From Megalobrama amblycephala (taxonomy: Eukaryota; Chordata; Actinopteri; Cypriniformes; Xenocyprididae), in NCBI RefSeq assembly GCF_018812025.1, contig NC_063061.1, positions 5,445,796 through 5,509,795 on the forward strand: 64,000 nt of DNA. The letters run 5' to 3'. Shown here piece by piece: positions 23,652 to 38,600 of this stretch. Below the pieces are notes generated by a model. It searched no databases and had not been told where the DNA came from. It saw only the letters and a list, made by a program, of their open reading frames with translations. The position numbers and the translations under genes are program-made. The stretch's first letter is position 1. Each line of letters starts with the position of its first letter.

Positions 23652-26600
23652 CTGTGTTAAAACAATTAGAAGACAACTGTTAAATGTCATTTATTATTAT
23701 TTAGTGTTGTGGGATTTTATTGTCACTTCATTTGGTAATTGGGTCAATGGCAAATGATAGAGTCCAAGATAAAGAAAAGACAAATCTTTTTTTTTTTTTT
23801 TTTTAAGCCATATTTTTTTTTTGGAATTTACTATTTGTATTTATGTTGGTTTCATATGCTTTAGAAAAATGTTTAATGTTTAATTATTCATTTGTTGTTA
23901 AAGAATTACCAAAGACCCTTAGAGAAGCTAACATCTCGCTTATATTAAAGAATGGTAAAAGCCCTGAATTATGTTCTTCTTACAAGCCAATTGCATTACT
24001 GGATGTGGAACGGAAATTGCTTTCTAAAATTTTTGCAATGAAAATTTAAACCCATGCTCAGCTGTATTGACGAATGGCTTTTCATCAGATTTTTTTCCTA
24101 TGCATAGAGGCACCAGGCAGGGTTGCCCCTTGTCACCTCTTTTATTTGCGATGGCTATGGAGCCTCTAGCTGAAGCGATCAGATCAGCAACATCTATTCC
24201 AGGTTTACAGATAGGACATATACATCATAAGATTGCACTTTATGCTGATGATTCATTGCTTTTTTTTTTTATCTGAGCCTGAGAGGTCAGTTCCCGCTTT
24301 GATTGAGTTGATTAACTGGTTCATTACCTTTTCTGGTTATAAAATTAATTTAAGTAAATATAAAGCTATGCCTTTAGGTAGAAAAAATGTTTAATAACAT
24401 TTTCAACAAAAGGTTACATTTCATGATATGGTGCATCAGAATTGGGGAAAGTTACTTTTAGTTATATTTAAAAGTTATATTTTGGCAAATGTAAAGGCCC
24501 TTTCACACAAAGTAAAATAAAATATAGCTGCAAGCAGAAATCCAAAATACCTGAACATTTCGCCAGAACGATGAGCGGCATGCATTTTGTCCATCTTGAG
24601 CTATGAATTCCAATGATATAAGACAATTGAGTCTACGTCTAACGGTTCAGGAGTTATGAACCAGTACTTTTGACCACTGTAGTGCCCCAATCAGGCTGAT
24701 CGGTAATGAGTAAATGCAATAACCATCAAAGAACTAAAATAACCATCATGTTTACAAAGTGCACACAACGCCTCTGAACTTCTGATTTCTCTCAACATGG
24801 CGACAGGAGAGCTTTCAGTCAATAAATGGGAAAAAAGGTAAAAGTAACTCAGATATTTGGATGTAAATTTAAAAGTAATGTGTTACTTTATTAGTTACTT
24901 GAAAAAAGTAATCTGATTACGTAACTCTGGTTACTTGTAATGCGTTACCCCCAACACATGACCCAAGTATATTTTCCAAACATATTTTCAAGTATTTTCT
25001 TGAACACATACATTAAAATACAATGTATTATCTTGGGTATTATTATGCTCTGAAAAATAATACTTTGGATTAACTAAAAAAAAAAAAAACTTGTTTTTCT
25101 CAAATTATATGTATGTTTTGGTTCCAATCTTAATATAAATTTTTGCCAAAGACAAAAATATTCACACACTTATATGACCATACTAAATCAGTATTTTCTT
25201 TAGACATATAACTTAATTTTACCATAAACAAAAGCTAAATGCTAAATTTGATAAATTTGAGAAACACAAACACAGGATTACACCAGTAAAAAAACACATA
25301 GAGATGCTTCTGAGGATTACAAGATGTTTTGAAGAGCCAAGTAGTTGATCACAAGTTGTGATCCTAACATTAAGAAAGCATGGATGAACTTTATTTTTAA
25401 CAAAGTTGCAGTTAGATCTCATCAGTAAGGCACTGTTTGTTTGTTCACTTTATTTTTCTGCGGATTCATTTTTAAACAAGACACAGTTTGACACAGGCTT
25501 TTCAGAGAGACTGAAAATAAAAGATGATACAGTGACGACTACATTGGATCTGACAGTAATGTCTCAACACTGTATAGTTGTGATTTGCTGTTCTTTTCTT
25601 TGCTTCAGCATTTATGGGGTTAATGCATTGGATTATCAGACTCTTAAGAAAGCTGCTTTTGTTATTGTTTTGATCTAAGCCAGGGTTAAATAGGTTAAAT
25701 ACGCATAAATGTTTCACATTGTTGGCAAATGTTTCAACTATGTAACAAGATATTTTTCAACATTGGAAGTTTAAAACAATTCCACTTGTAATGGTGGGGA
25801 TGTTTATAATTAATAAAAATGAATCAAATTAATCAAAATGGAGTGTTCTAAAGAGAGAGTCAACAACAAGAGATAAAATAGCCTGTTCTAAATTAGGATG
25901 TTTTTTATGTAAAAATCTCGATGACATTATAAGCAGACCTCAGAGAATGAAGAAATAAAAAAAGAAAAAACAGTTTATGACCCACAAATGACGCGGTTGT
26001 TTAACTTTTTCAGTGCCATTTGCCTCTGAAAAAATGTTTTATTACATTTTTGAGTAAATTCTGTAAAAATGAGCCTAATACTACAGGCTCCCATGCACAG
26101 ACCTTTAAAAGAGAATAGGCGTGTATGATAAAATGGTGGTCAGAAACAATTGCTATAAAGTAGGATTAGCAGGTAATGTGTGGTCAGTAACAGAGCAAAC
26201 TATAAATTCCTTTCATAAATGGGCTAATCTGAAATGACATGACCCAAATATGATATAAAACACAAAGCTACTGCTCTGCACAAACGTCTTTTATGTGAAC
26301 CTGACAGCTGATTGAATCATATCTCATCACTAATTTTCTTCCTCTATAAACGGATACATATTTGGAGGCTATAATATCTATCAACAACATTGACAATGGA
26401 CACATTGTTTCACTCTTCTGTGGAACTTCCTTATCAAATGACACCACTGTTTACTCATTTTTCCTGTGGCAAAGTGCCAAGAGAAATAGAGTGACTTAAA
26501 GTATTATCTTGAACACCTGTGCAGCGGGAGGGACCACATGCTGGAGCAGGTCTGGCTTTATTCAACAATTACGTATTCTATGAACTTGTCACTGTTGTTG

Positions 26601-29600
26601 TGTACAGGGATGCACGATATATCAGCCACAACATTGGTATCGGCCGATATATGTTCATTTTTAATGTTAACGTTATCGGCTCAATAAAAGAATTTGGCCG
26701 ATATATTAAAGCCGATAAATAATGGATTATTTCCTTCAGCTGAGACACTTCAGATGCGCACTAGTGTTCACCATGATGGTTTTGAATTGCTTAAAATATG
26801 ATTGGAGTCACTTTAAAAAGGAAAATACAGTTAAGTACAGCGCAAGTCTGTCATATAGGCTACATAAAATTATAATGAGAACATTATAATTGTGTGTTTG
26901 GGACATGGCTTTTAATGGTGAAACTTTTGTCTTTGTAATCAGGCTCTCAAAAATTATATAAAAATTTGTATTTAGATTTATCGGCCAATATATCGGTTAT
27001 CAGCTTTCAAATATAAAGAATTATCGGTAAACAGTATTGGTCAAATTTTCATATCGGTGCATCCCTAGTTGTGTACTATTAAAGTCTTTAATTTACTGCA
27101 AGATACGACTGATGGGACATTCACACCAGACGCGACTTGCGCGAATAAACTGCGCTATTCGCTCGTAGTTGGACGCTTGAACATTTTGAGTTTACTCGCT
27201 TCACAACAGACGCGAATTCACGTCATGAGAGGGACTCTTTCTCTCCTTTCAATGTGTCCCAGACTCTTCCACTTCCTCTGAATAAACACAACTCGTCAGT
27301 GGGAAAGTAGTTGTAAAATAGGGCGAATAAGCTCAATTTGCCGGCTTTAGCTAGCTTGTAGTCTCAATATGTATATATAGCTCAAATTGAGTAAAGACCA
27401 TTTTTTACAACTTACCAGATTGTCCGAACTCCTCATTCACTCTCTTCCAAGCAAGATCCTTTTTATTCCTGTTTCTATAAAAGTATGAAGATGTATCATA
27501 CAGCGACGATGATTTTGTTCTCCATTGTTGTTTCGGATTTCTGCCTCCACTCACTACGTCGTAATCACGTCACTACTAGAGCAAGCTCCTGATCTCCGAG
27601 TCGCGCATCAAACGCCCGATAAGCTCAATTCGTGCCGCATGATGTCTATTCACGTCTTTGCATTGACTTAACATGTAAATCACTTGCGCTTAATATTTCA
27701 TTCACATCTGGTGTGAACGTACCATTACAGGCTTAAGTTCAAAAATAAAGTTCTAAAGTCTACTCAATATAATATAGTGTCTTGATTTTGGGGCTTTCCT
27801 CAGCAAATATTGCTATAAATTTAAACACATTCTTAAGCAGCAAAACATCACACTTACACAATGCCATTTCCACAGCGTGTGCACTGAGGCAGCTTCTGTA
27901 AGCCGGCGATGGGCGCCAGAGGAGCCGTTATGGGGCTGCCCAGCTTTGGCACGGGGGACTTGACAGGGGAACGCAAGCCTCTTACCCCATGTCTGTCCAC
28001 CGGTGAGACCCCTGAAAATAAAATAAACTGCAGTCAAGGGCACAGAATATTATATATTCATAAACATGGAAAGGGGGGTGGGAGCAGCAGCTCATTTGCA
28101 TTTAAAGGGACACAAACAAAAACGGCGTGTTTTTGCTCACACCCAAATAGAGGCAAATTTGACAAGCTATAATAAATGATCTGTGGGGTATTTTGAGCTG
28201 AAACTTCACAAACACATTCTGGGGACACCAGAGACTTATATTACATCTTGTGAAAAAGGGGCATAATAGGTGCCCTTTAATGATTTGGTGCATTCAAGCA
28301 GTGATGGGAAAAGTTATTTAAAAAGTAATGCATTACAATATTGTGTTACTCCCTAAAAAAGTAACTCCAACTCGACAACTTGCAGCGTATGAAGTATCTA
28401 ACGATCCTCTAATGTGTGACATGTTCCTGCTATAATTAAGTAATTCCAGATATTATGATTACAAACTTTTAAATCCATTCACCAAAAAGGTTACCAGATA
28501 GATGGCAACAAGGCAGTGTTGTTTTGTGTGCTATAATCAAGTCATTGAATCATTCAATTAACCCAGTGGTGTCCAATCCTATAGACCTTAGTCAGGTTAT
28601 ATGCCATATTGAATTTAATGCAGATGAAGTTTTTACAATGGCACACACCTTATAAAGGTACTAGATCAAGCAGTTTTCACAACTTACAACTTTTAAAATC
28701 GTTTTATGGAGTTTTGTCAACAAAAAGTCTCTGAAAAAAATCATTAAGGGTTTGGGTTTTTTTATGAACGCACTGCTTAGGCCAAGGGCCCCCAGAAGTC
28801 TATGACCAACGCTGGTATTATCTTTATTCCCTCTAAGTCCAGGATAATTCGTAGTGTTGTGCACATTTTACTGGGCTCCTTGCAATGCTGAAAATAATAT
28901 CTGTAACAAAAAAGTCTTCCTGTAGCTCAAACAGAGCACAGCACTTGCAAAACTAGTGTCTTGGGCTCGATTCCCAGGGAAAGCAAGAACTGATAAAATG
29001 TATTTGCTTATTAAAATTTTGCTTTGGGATATGTGGGGATAAAATGTATCTCTTCCAGGAAAGAAAAATGAACAAACAGAATATGGGATTTCAAAAGAAG
29101 AGGCAGTGAAATCCCCCATCGCCCTCAGAAACTGGCACTCATAATAAGAATATTTTTGCTAGAAATTTCCAGGCATGTGTGCTGAAGCAAAACTCTGTAG
29201 GGAAGTGGTCCTCCAGGAGCAGGGCTGGACACCCCGAAGTAAACCCATGCATTTGTGTCAAATTATCCTATATACTCTTCTCCATTTTTTTTTTTTGTCT
29301 GATGGACAATATCAACATTTTATAACCTTATTTATAATAGTCTAAATCAGGTCTGGGCAACTTTGGCCCTTGAGATTCACTGTCCTGCAGTGTTTACTCA
29401 CCCGCCTGTAACTTTCCAGTAATTCTGAAGACTTTAGGGGCTTTCACACTGGAAGAAGCTTTTCAATAGTTCTTAGAACTAATGGAGGAAGTACCTGGTT
29501 TTTGCCATGTTTGCACCACAGGAACTGGGAATGATTTTAGTTTTTGGGGGAACTAAATTTTCTCCTACTTCAGAGTAGGTCTAACCCAGCACAATATGAA

Positions 29601-32600
29601 CTACCAGTAACGTAAGTGTACGATGATTGGCCGAACATACGCGAAACACCAACACCCGCCATTTTTAAAAAAGCTGTATACACACACAGTTTATAGCCAA
29701 CATATTTACACCATGAACTAACTCTACAAACATGGGAAACAGTGAAAGATGGACCTCTCAACCTTATCCCTAAGGAGAAAATCCAACATGACTTTGAAGG
29801 GACCGAATCAAACCATGAATATGTATTTCTTCTCAGCTAGCGACATTGGGCATCAACGCTAATACTTTTTCATACAAAATTCACCAACGGTAAATAGTTT
29901 TATCTTCATTGTATTACACTGAACTGCTAAAGTGATCATAAACTAATGAAGACAGAGAATGGGAGAGCTCTGGTGATCTCAGCGGCGTCAAAATAAAAGT
30001 CACAACAACAAGCGCAGCTTACGTAACTTCAGAGTTACTACTACTGGTGGTGCGATTGCATGTTCCTATTGGAACATTTAGTTCTCGGTGAACTAGTAGC
30101 CACCCTAGTGGCTAGTTCCTATAACTAAGGCCCTGTCCACACGAACACGGGTATTTTCAAAATGGCCATTCGTGAATCAGCTCACTGAAACTCCAGCCAG
30201 GGTGAAGATTTTCCGGTCGCATTGTTGTCGTGTAGCTGGTGTAACTGTAGATTTTGGCTTGTGACATCGGAGGGCGCACCGTTTTCTCCTCTATTTGGCG
30301 TCAGATTATGCACCTTTGTTTACGTGAGGTGAGTCAATGGTGGATGTAGCCGAAATATTGCTGCAAATAACTGCTAATTAATTCGGATCTTCCAATAATA
30401 TACAAATAACCTTTTTTTCAGGCTTCTGATTGGCCAACATGTCTTTACGGTTAGGGTTATATCGCCACCTGTTGGTTTAGCATGCTCTTGACAGCACTTT
30501 ATAGTGTGTTTTTGCATTTTCATGAGGATGGAGATTTTTTTAAACCTTGCTTGTGTGGATGAGAAAACTCTGTTTATAAAAATACCCATGCATGTGTGGA
30601 CTAGGCCTAAGTTCTCATAACTACCCGGCGTGAAAGCCCCTCTTGATTAGCTTCTTCAAGTGTGTTTGATCAGGGTTGGAGCTCAGCTTTGCAGCACGGA
30701 TCTCGAGAACCAGAGTTGACCACCACTGGCCTAAATAAGGTTTAATCACTGTTAATTTGTGGCTTCCAATTACTGGACTCCCAAAGTTAATTGTTGCTCT
30801 TCTTTTCTCCAAAACTTCCCCACCAACTCTGTCTTTCCACTTCCTGCATTAAATTACGCTGTTCCACTAATTCACTCACAAACCTATTCATCAGAGAACA
30901 TTCCTTAAAAATTCTCATTTTGTGTTCAATGCAACTGAGTGACTTGGGGGTGATTAAATTGTAAGTAGGAGAATTAAAAGAAGAGGCCTTGTTTAGCCCC
31001 AAACAGAGAAATCTCTTAAAATAAGTGCTTAGCAGCTGTCCCTGGAACAAGAGATGGCTGGAATTAATGTCCTTCACACTTCAATCAGATACTATTCTCC
31101 ATGCAGAAAATCACGGGTGTGTGTTAGCCTTAGGGCATGGTTGGGACAGAGCCATATGGCCAAGTATGGAGCACAGCTGCCAAGGCCTCCTCCTATCTTC
31201 TCTGCTTCGTGCTGAGCCTAAAGACAGGGCTTGGCGTAGCATGAGCTCAGTGGAGAAAACCATCCTGCTGCTGAATGAGGAAATATCCGGATAAAAAATT
31301 ACCCGTAAATGTTACAACAGTGCCCGCCTCCTTCATCTGACTGTTGTTGTGCCAAAGTGAGATCATTAACTCTGCGTTATTCCTAAGAACTGCTGGGACA
31401 GGTTACCACTCCAAACCTGTCAACGAATACCACTAATTACACACTTAAACACTTGATCCTTGATCCCAGTGGCTCCATGGGGATTCAATTTAGTGTGTGA
31501 GAGATGGCAAGGCGTAAGTGTACCGTGGTCTAGAAGCCTCTCCATGGGATTATATGACATGAAGCACAACATTTTAAGGGGATTTTAGCCTCCAAGAGAA
31601 AACTGAGGAATCTGGACCAAATAATTCAGAATCCAGGACAGTGCATTTACTGAATAAATTTTTCAGTAGTGTGACAATTTTCGAAATGGTGTAGCATTTC
31701 TAATAACAAGCAAATAGAGATGTATTGTGATAAAATGCAGCATCATTATGTTCCTCTGAACATACTGAAGCGATAATCATTGTATATCAGACAATTCCAA
31801 CATACATTCTGAGAGAGAAATAAAGAAGTAAAACTGACCCCCATCCTCAGCTTCCAGGATTCCCTGCAGGTATTTAAAGGAGCCGGATTGTTTGGGAGCT
31901 GACACAGGTTCCTCATAGTCCTGAAGCATCCTGTAGACGTCTGACTGTGTGTCAAAACCATTGGGGTTGCCTGATGAGTTCATTGGTGGTTCAGGGCTGA
32001 AACTGAAAGGAAAACATATCCAGATTTCTTTCTCTTCCAGAAACATCTGCTATTGCCATATGCTTTCATGCTGAACAAAACACTTTCTCAGTGCATCAAG
32101 TTATTCATAAAAGAAGGAATGGAAGCCAAAGTAATTGGTTTAAAATTACACATTTGTGACAAATATTCAGATACACACACACACACACTACCAGTCAAAA
32201 GTTGGGACACAGTAAAGCTGAATCTTGTACTTAACTTGCAGATGTTAATGTTGGAGATCTTATTTATTACTTAGCATTCTTTTATCGCAGTATAACACTC
32301 AAGTGCAAATAGGAGTGAATTTAAGATGTTTTTCCACTTTTAGGTTTTAGTTATTGCTGGCATGAAGAAATATTCCAGGTATCACTTTCCAAACAGTTAG
32401 TACTAGTGGATGACCAATATATATCACCAAGTGCAACATTTTAGCATTTTTAAACATCAGTCAGTAACTTTCTCTGTGGGGCCGATGTGTCAGAAGCAGG
32501 ACTTATATACTGAAATACTTTTATGGGAGCTTGTATGCTGGGAGTCATGAGTTTAATACTATGGTGCCTGAGCATACAAGCTCCAATCCGAGTTCTTTCT

Positions 32601-35600
32601 AATAAATTATTAGACAGAGCAGTTAAACAAAGAAAGTAATAATACTTTCTCATCTAGCAAATATGCATTTATATCATTTAAACAAGTGTTTGAATATCTA
32701 ATCAACATTTAATTTTACAAACTTTGCAAATTTAGCTGTTAGATCTTTTGTAGCCTGCATAAAAATGTGTGTAATCTGATGAAAAATATATCACCTGATC
32801 ATCTTTGTTAATGACTTCCTTTGCAGCAACATATGTTTTAGTATAAGCACTGTTACAAAGACCACAAACTGACATGAAAAGCAAAGAGTCAAGCTGCCAA
32901 ACGAAACGAAACACTGATCACCATAATAGTGATTTTCAATAAAACATTGACATCTAAACCTCTGTTACCTCTCAAAAAGATCTGTAGACAAATGACAGAA
33001 ATAAAGTCTAGTTAGTAATAAGAAAGATTGAATGTCTTTTCAGTTGATTTCATTTAAGGCTGTGGCTGGAAGTCACAGCTGGAAGTTGTAGTCCTTGTGT
33101 TTCTCTTTCCTTCAGAGATTCTGCTCGTTATCATCAGGTGTCTTCAATAATTGAACAATCAACACTCAGTTAGTCACTTAAAGCAGTGGTTCATTGCGAT
33201 TTCACTTTTTTAACTTTAGTTAGTGTGTAATGTTGCTGCTTGAGCATAAACAACATCTGCAAAGTTACAGCGCTGAAAGTTCAATGCAAACGGATATATT
33301 GTCTTTTAAAATTATGGCAGTTTAAAGCCTACAAAAATGACCGGTTTGGACTACAATGAGCTTCTTCCCAGGTTGGTGACATCATAAACCCTGCAAAACA
33401 CGCCCCTGGGAACACGCAACAAAGTGGGCGAGGCCATGTGGCACAGCATAATGGAAGGGGAAGAGTTGTGTACACCAGAGGCGAGCTACGCGACGCGACG
33501 CGTCAAAAGATAATAGAACCCATTATAATCTGTGATATTTTCTACACTGGATGCGCCGCTGAAGACAGCTTCCATAATCTACACGAGTTCAATGCTGGAT
33601 TTGCACAAAGGCTTTTACTGAAAGAAGCAGTTCCCACTGTTTGTACATGTCTTTTAAATGTATAGTTCTGTTGCTATTTTTGGTTGCATCAAGGACGTAA
33701 ACAAAGACCAACGCGTTTTTGCTTTGCTAGCCAGTTAGCTAAATTCTATTGCATACTTCTCCAACAAACTTCTATGTTCATAGACACACAGTTGTTCATG
33801 CTATAAATTAAACGCTACCTTTACAAAAATGTTACTACTCAGTTATGTATTCGGCTACAGTAAAGCTTTAATCAGGATAAAACCGTATATTGAAAGCTAA
33901 CAAACAGCAGTGACAGCATATCTAAAGACTTTGACACAAATACAAAATGAAATAGCATTCATAAACGACCTTTAAAAGCCGCGATTGCAGAAGTTCAGCT
34001 TGACCCTCTTCATCTGGGTCTGATTCGGCTCAATTTGATACAGCAATATAGATGCCATTATTTACATTTCCACTGAAGCACATGCAACAACTAATGGTAA
34101 GGGGCGTGGCGTTTCCGGACGCTTCAGCGAATCATAATACACTGGGCCAGCTAACCAATCTGAGCACGTTGTGTATTTCGGAGGGAGTGGTATCATAGAA
34201 TCAGGAAGTCAAATGAGCAGTTCAAATGACAATGGAAACAGAGGTGTAGAATAAAGGTAAAATATATGAAAAATACAGCTTTTTTTTTTTAAAAAACGAA
34301 GCATTAAGACATGTTAAACTGTGCCCCAAAAACACATTCAGGCCTAGAAAAAAAACACTGAACCACCTCTTTAAGTATCTGCTTCAGTGTTACTTTATCA
34401 CTCTGCTAGTGGTTCCCATATGAACACTGAACGGTGTTAATGTAACACCGGGGAATAATCACTGCAATAATGATCCATCCATAGACTCTTAAGCATTTGC
34501 CTAAATCCAAACAGACTTTTTTTGGCTGGGCAGTGTATATCGACTTTATATCAGCCTTTAAAAAAATCAACTTAGATCGTATTAATGTTCATGACATTGT
34601 GTAAATAATCAAGTTATATTTAATGCACTTAAAATGCACTAAATTGACCAGAGCGTATTTCGGAAAGTCATATTCATTTTGCAAATTACAGCTTAACAAG
34701 AATTTCTCTAATAATAAAGAATGAGTAGACGTGTCCAAACGATTATGACTGGTGTTATGTGTTCAGATCTTTGAAGGAACTGATTCCCCAAGTACACAGC
34801 AGATACTTTGAAGGATTTTCACGTTGGAAGTTTCCATGAGAGTGATCAGTGTTATGACAACGTCTACCTCACGTACAGGAGGAATTCATAAACAGCGCAT
34901 TTGTCATCTTCAAAGTAAACAGCAAGTTTTACAAGCAACCAAATGGTTCTCGATTACTTTTATCTAACATCCAAATACACTAGTGCTTCAGAAAACTCAA
35001 GGGTGGTTTGCAAATATCAGCACAGCAGATGTTCCCTGAATACTGTTCACCTCTTCCAGTCACTATCCAATTCAGTGCTTCGGTGAACTCATGAACTCAT
35101 TTTTACATAACAATATGTATGAAGAGCTGTAACATATTTCAGTCTGAAATGTTTATTGTTGTGTGCAAGTGCTCTGAGTGAAGACAGGACCTGCACTGTA
35201 GATTTCCAACATGGGAAAGATCCTCAAGATCGCTTCCTTGATAAATCACTATGTTTTTCACAGCCTTGTGAGCATCATAAATATCAGTTTCTGGCAGCTG
35301 TACCATTGCAAAACCGGTGTAGTTTGTGTTGGCTGGAGTTTAGCTGCGTACAGTTAACATGAAATCAGAATTGACCCTATTTACCTTGCGTTCCAGGTCT
35401 AATTGTTATTCCAAAGAAAAATACATGATGTTATTCTTGGGCATGTGTGAAAAACTGTAAAATGGCACACCTGTGAGGAGAGCCCAGGCTGAGGCCTGCC
35501 ATCTGCTTGGGCAGGGCACTGTTGCCGTTATTGTGTGAATACAGTCCGGCTGGATTGTTGTACATAGGTCTCGAGTTGCCGTTATTGTAGGGCACACCGC

Positions 35601-38600
35601 CTGTAATGGGACTCTTGGGGGATGGACTCTTGGGAGTGGGGCTATAGCCACTGCTGATTGGTCGGAAGGTCTGTAAAAAGAAAAAAAAAGTACTTTGTGA
35701 TTAGAATCCCATCCGAATCTCTTCACTAAAAATTACGGAGCAAATTATCCGCTGTGTTTCAGCTAAGAGCTAATCCCATCCGAATTGTAATGACTATGAT
35801 TGGAACAATAAAACAGCCTTTGACAGGTTTACAGATCTGACATGCTCTCAATAAACAGCTTACTCAGAAATATGTAAATATTTACTGTTGCTCACAAATT
35901 CCCATCTTACATATTCGTCTCTGGTCAGCTCAGCTTTTCATTATAAGTTGTAGCAGCCATTTTATGACATTAGCAGTCATTTAAGGCAACTTATTTGTGC
36001 TATCCTTTGCAGATGTTTTGTTACACAGTTAGACAGTTAAACTTAAAGGTGCCCTAGATTCAAAAATTGAATTTACCTCGGCATAGTTAAATAACAAGAG
36101 TTCAGTACATGGAAAAGACATACAGTGAGTCTCAAACTCCATTGTTTCCTCCTTCTTATATAAATCTCATTTGTTTAAAAGACCTCAGAAGAACAGGCGA
36201 ATCTCAACATAACACCGACTGTTACGTAACAGTCGGGGTGTACGCCCCCAATATTTGCATATGCCAGCCCATGTTCCCAACATTATGAAAGGCATTAGAC
36301 AAGGGCAGCCAGTATAAACGTCTGGATGTGCACAGCTGAATCATCAGACTAGGTAAGCAAGCAAGGAATATAGCAAAAAATGGCAGATGGAGCAACTGAC
36401 ATGATCCATGATAACATGATATTTTTAGTGATATTTGTAAATTGTCTTTCTAAATGTTTCGTTAGCATGTTGCTAATGTACTGTTAAATGTGGTTAAAGT
36501 TACCATCGTTTCTTACTGTATTCACGGAGACAAGAGCCGTCATTATTTTCATTTTTTAAACACTTGCAGTCTGTATAATTCATAAACACAACTTCATTCT
36601 TTATAAATCTCTCCAACAGTGTAGCATTAGCCGTTAGCCATGGATCACAGCCTCAAATTCATTCAGAATCAATGTAAACATCAAAATAAACACTGTACTT
36701 ACGCGATTAGACATGCTGCATGACGAACACTTTGTAAAGATCCATTTTGAGGGTTATATTAGCTGTTTGAACTTTATGCTGTTTAAGGCAAGCGCGAGCT
36801 CTTGGGGCATGGAACACAAGATTTAAAGCGCCACACACCCTGGATCGGCTCATTTCTAATTATGCCCCAAAATAGGCAGTTAAAAAATGAATTAAAAAAA
36901 ATCTATGGGGTATTTTGAGCTGAAACTTAACAGACACATTCAGGGGACACCTTAGACTTATATTACATCTTTTAAAAAAAAGTTCTAGGGCACCTTTAAT
37001 TCGGTATGAATGGCTGCCAAATGTAAAACTCTGCATTCTGGAAATGACTGGCCAGTAAATTTCAAACACAATTATTAAATGATAAATTACGGTGAAAATT
37101 CTGAAGGAATGGTAGCAAATTAGTCAACTGTGCTGTCCAATTTATCATTATACAAAACAACTGATCACAAAAACAGGAACTTTGAAACTGGGTGCACCAA
37201 TGTTTTATAATAATCAATACCAGGCAAATGTCAACAACTTTTCTATATAAATATTAAGACACCATTTTGGGAGAGATGTAATGTTGATATCATACACTTG
37301 TAGTCCAAATTTGGAATAAATGAAAGAAGTCTCTTTTGGTCATCAAGGCTGCATTTATAAACTAATGTTTTAGTAAAAAGGTAATATTATGGAATTTTAT
37401 TACAATTTAAAATATTAATATTAATTTTCTATATGAATATATCTAAGCTGAATTTTCAGCATCATTACTCCAGTCTTCAGTGTCACATGATCCTTCAGAA
37501 ATCATTCTAATATTTTGATTTGCTGCTCAAGAAACATTTCAGTTGTGCTGCTTCATATTTTTGTGGAAATCGATACACTATAATAAAAAATCTGGGGTAA
37601 GTACGTTTTTTGTTTTTTTATATATAGAAATGAGTTATTTTATTCAACAAGGATGCATGCTTAACTGGATATTGGTGCAACTTTAGAAGTCTTTTGATTG
37701 GCATCATCACGGGACAGTAGATTCTTTGACTCCAAAGCATTGGGAATAGAGAGATGAATAAGGAAAATAAGTATGGAATAAACCCTCGGAAGTCGTTTCC
37801 AAAGTGTGTGGCTTTTCTTACTGTGTTCCAAGAAACAAATAACAGCATATGGGTTTGGAACGACCCGAGGGTGAATGAATAATGACACAATTTTCATTTT
37901 TGGGTGAGGAATAAATGTTCACACAAGTCAAAATGTGCCATCTAAGCAGTTCTCTGTACTTCAGCCCCACTGCAGGGAGCAGAAGGATTAGTCTGCAAAC
38001 CATATTTTCACCCTTTAAGGAAGAGGTTCTGTTTTCTGTTGTTTTTAGCCTTGTGTCAATGAAAACAATCTCATATCACTCTGTATTACAGTTCAAAATG
38101 TCAGTTTGGGCAACAAGACAAGCTTTTTATTGCATTTCTCATCTTTGAGTGGACAGAAGCCAGCTGTTCTCCTAGTTGCTCATTTAAAACTATGTGCGAG
38201 TAATATAACTGCTTTAATAGGTTCCTATCACACACGTTTATAATTTTTTTTTGTTCCCTTGAGTTCTACTCATAATGTTAAAAACAGAATTCTTTGCACC
38301 AGTATCTTTGTAAATGCCCTCATTGATTTTGAAATGAAATACAGAACATGAAATATAGTTTTGTGTTTGTTTTACCCTCATCCTTCAACAACAGCTGTAT
38401 TACATTGTGACAGGGTTACAAAACAATCTGCAGCTCAAACTGATAAAGATCAGATTGAAATAATAAGGGATAAAAAAAAAATAAACAAACTTCATCGACT
38501 CATTTCTAACGTTGAGATTACTGAGAATCAAACAGGTGTCACTGATGTATAAATGTACATAAGGAGGGCTTGACATTAACTTTTTTGCTCACCAGCCACT

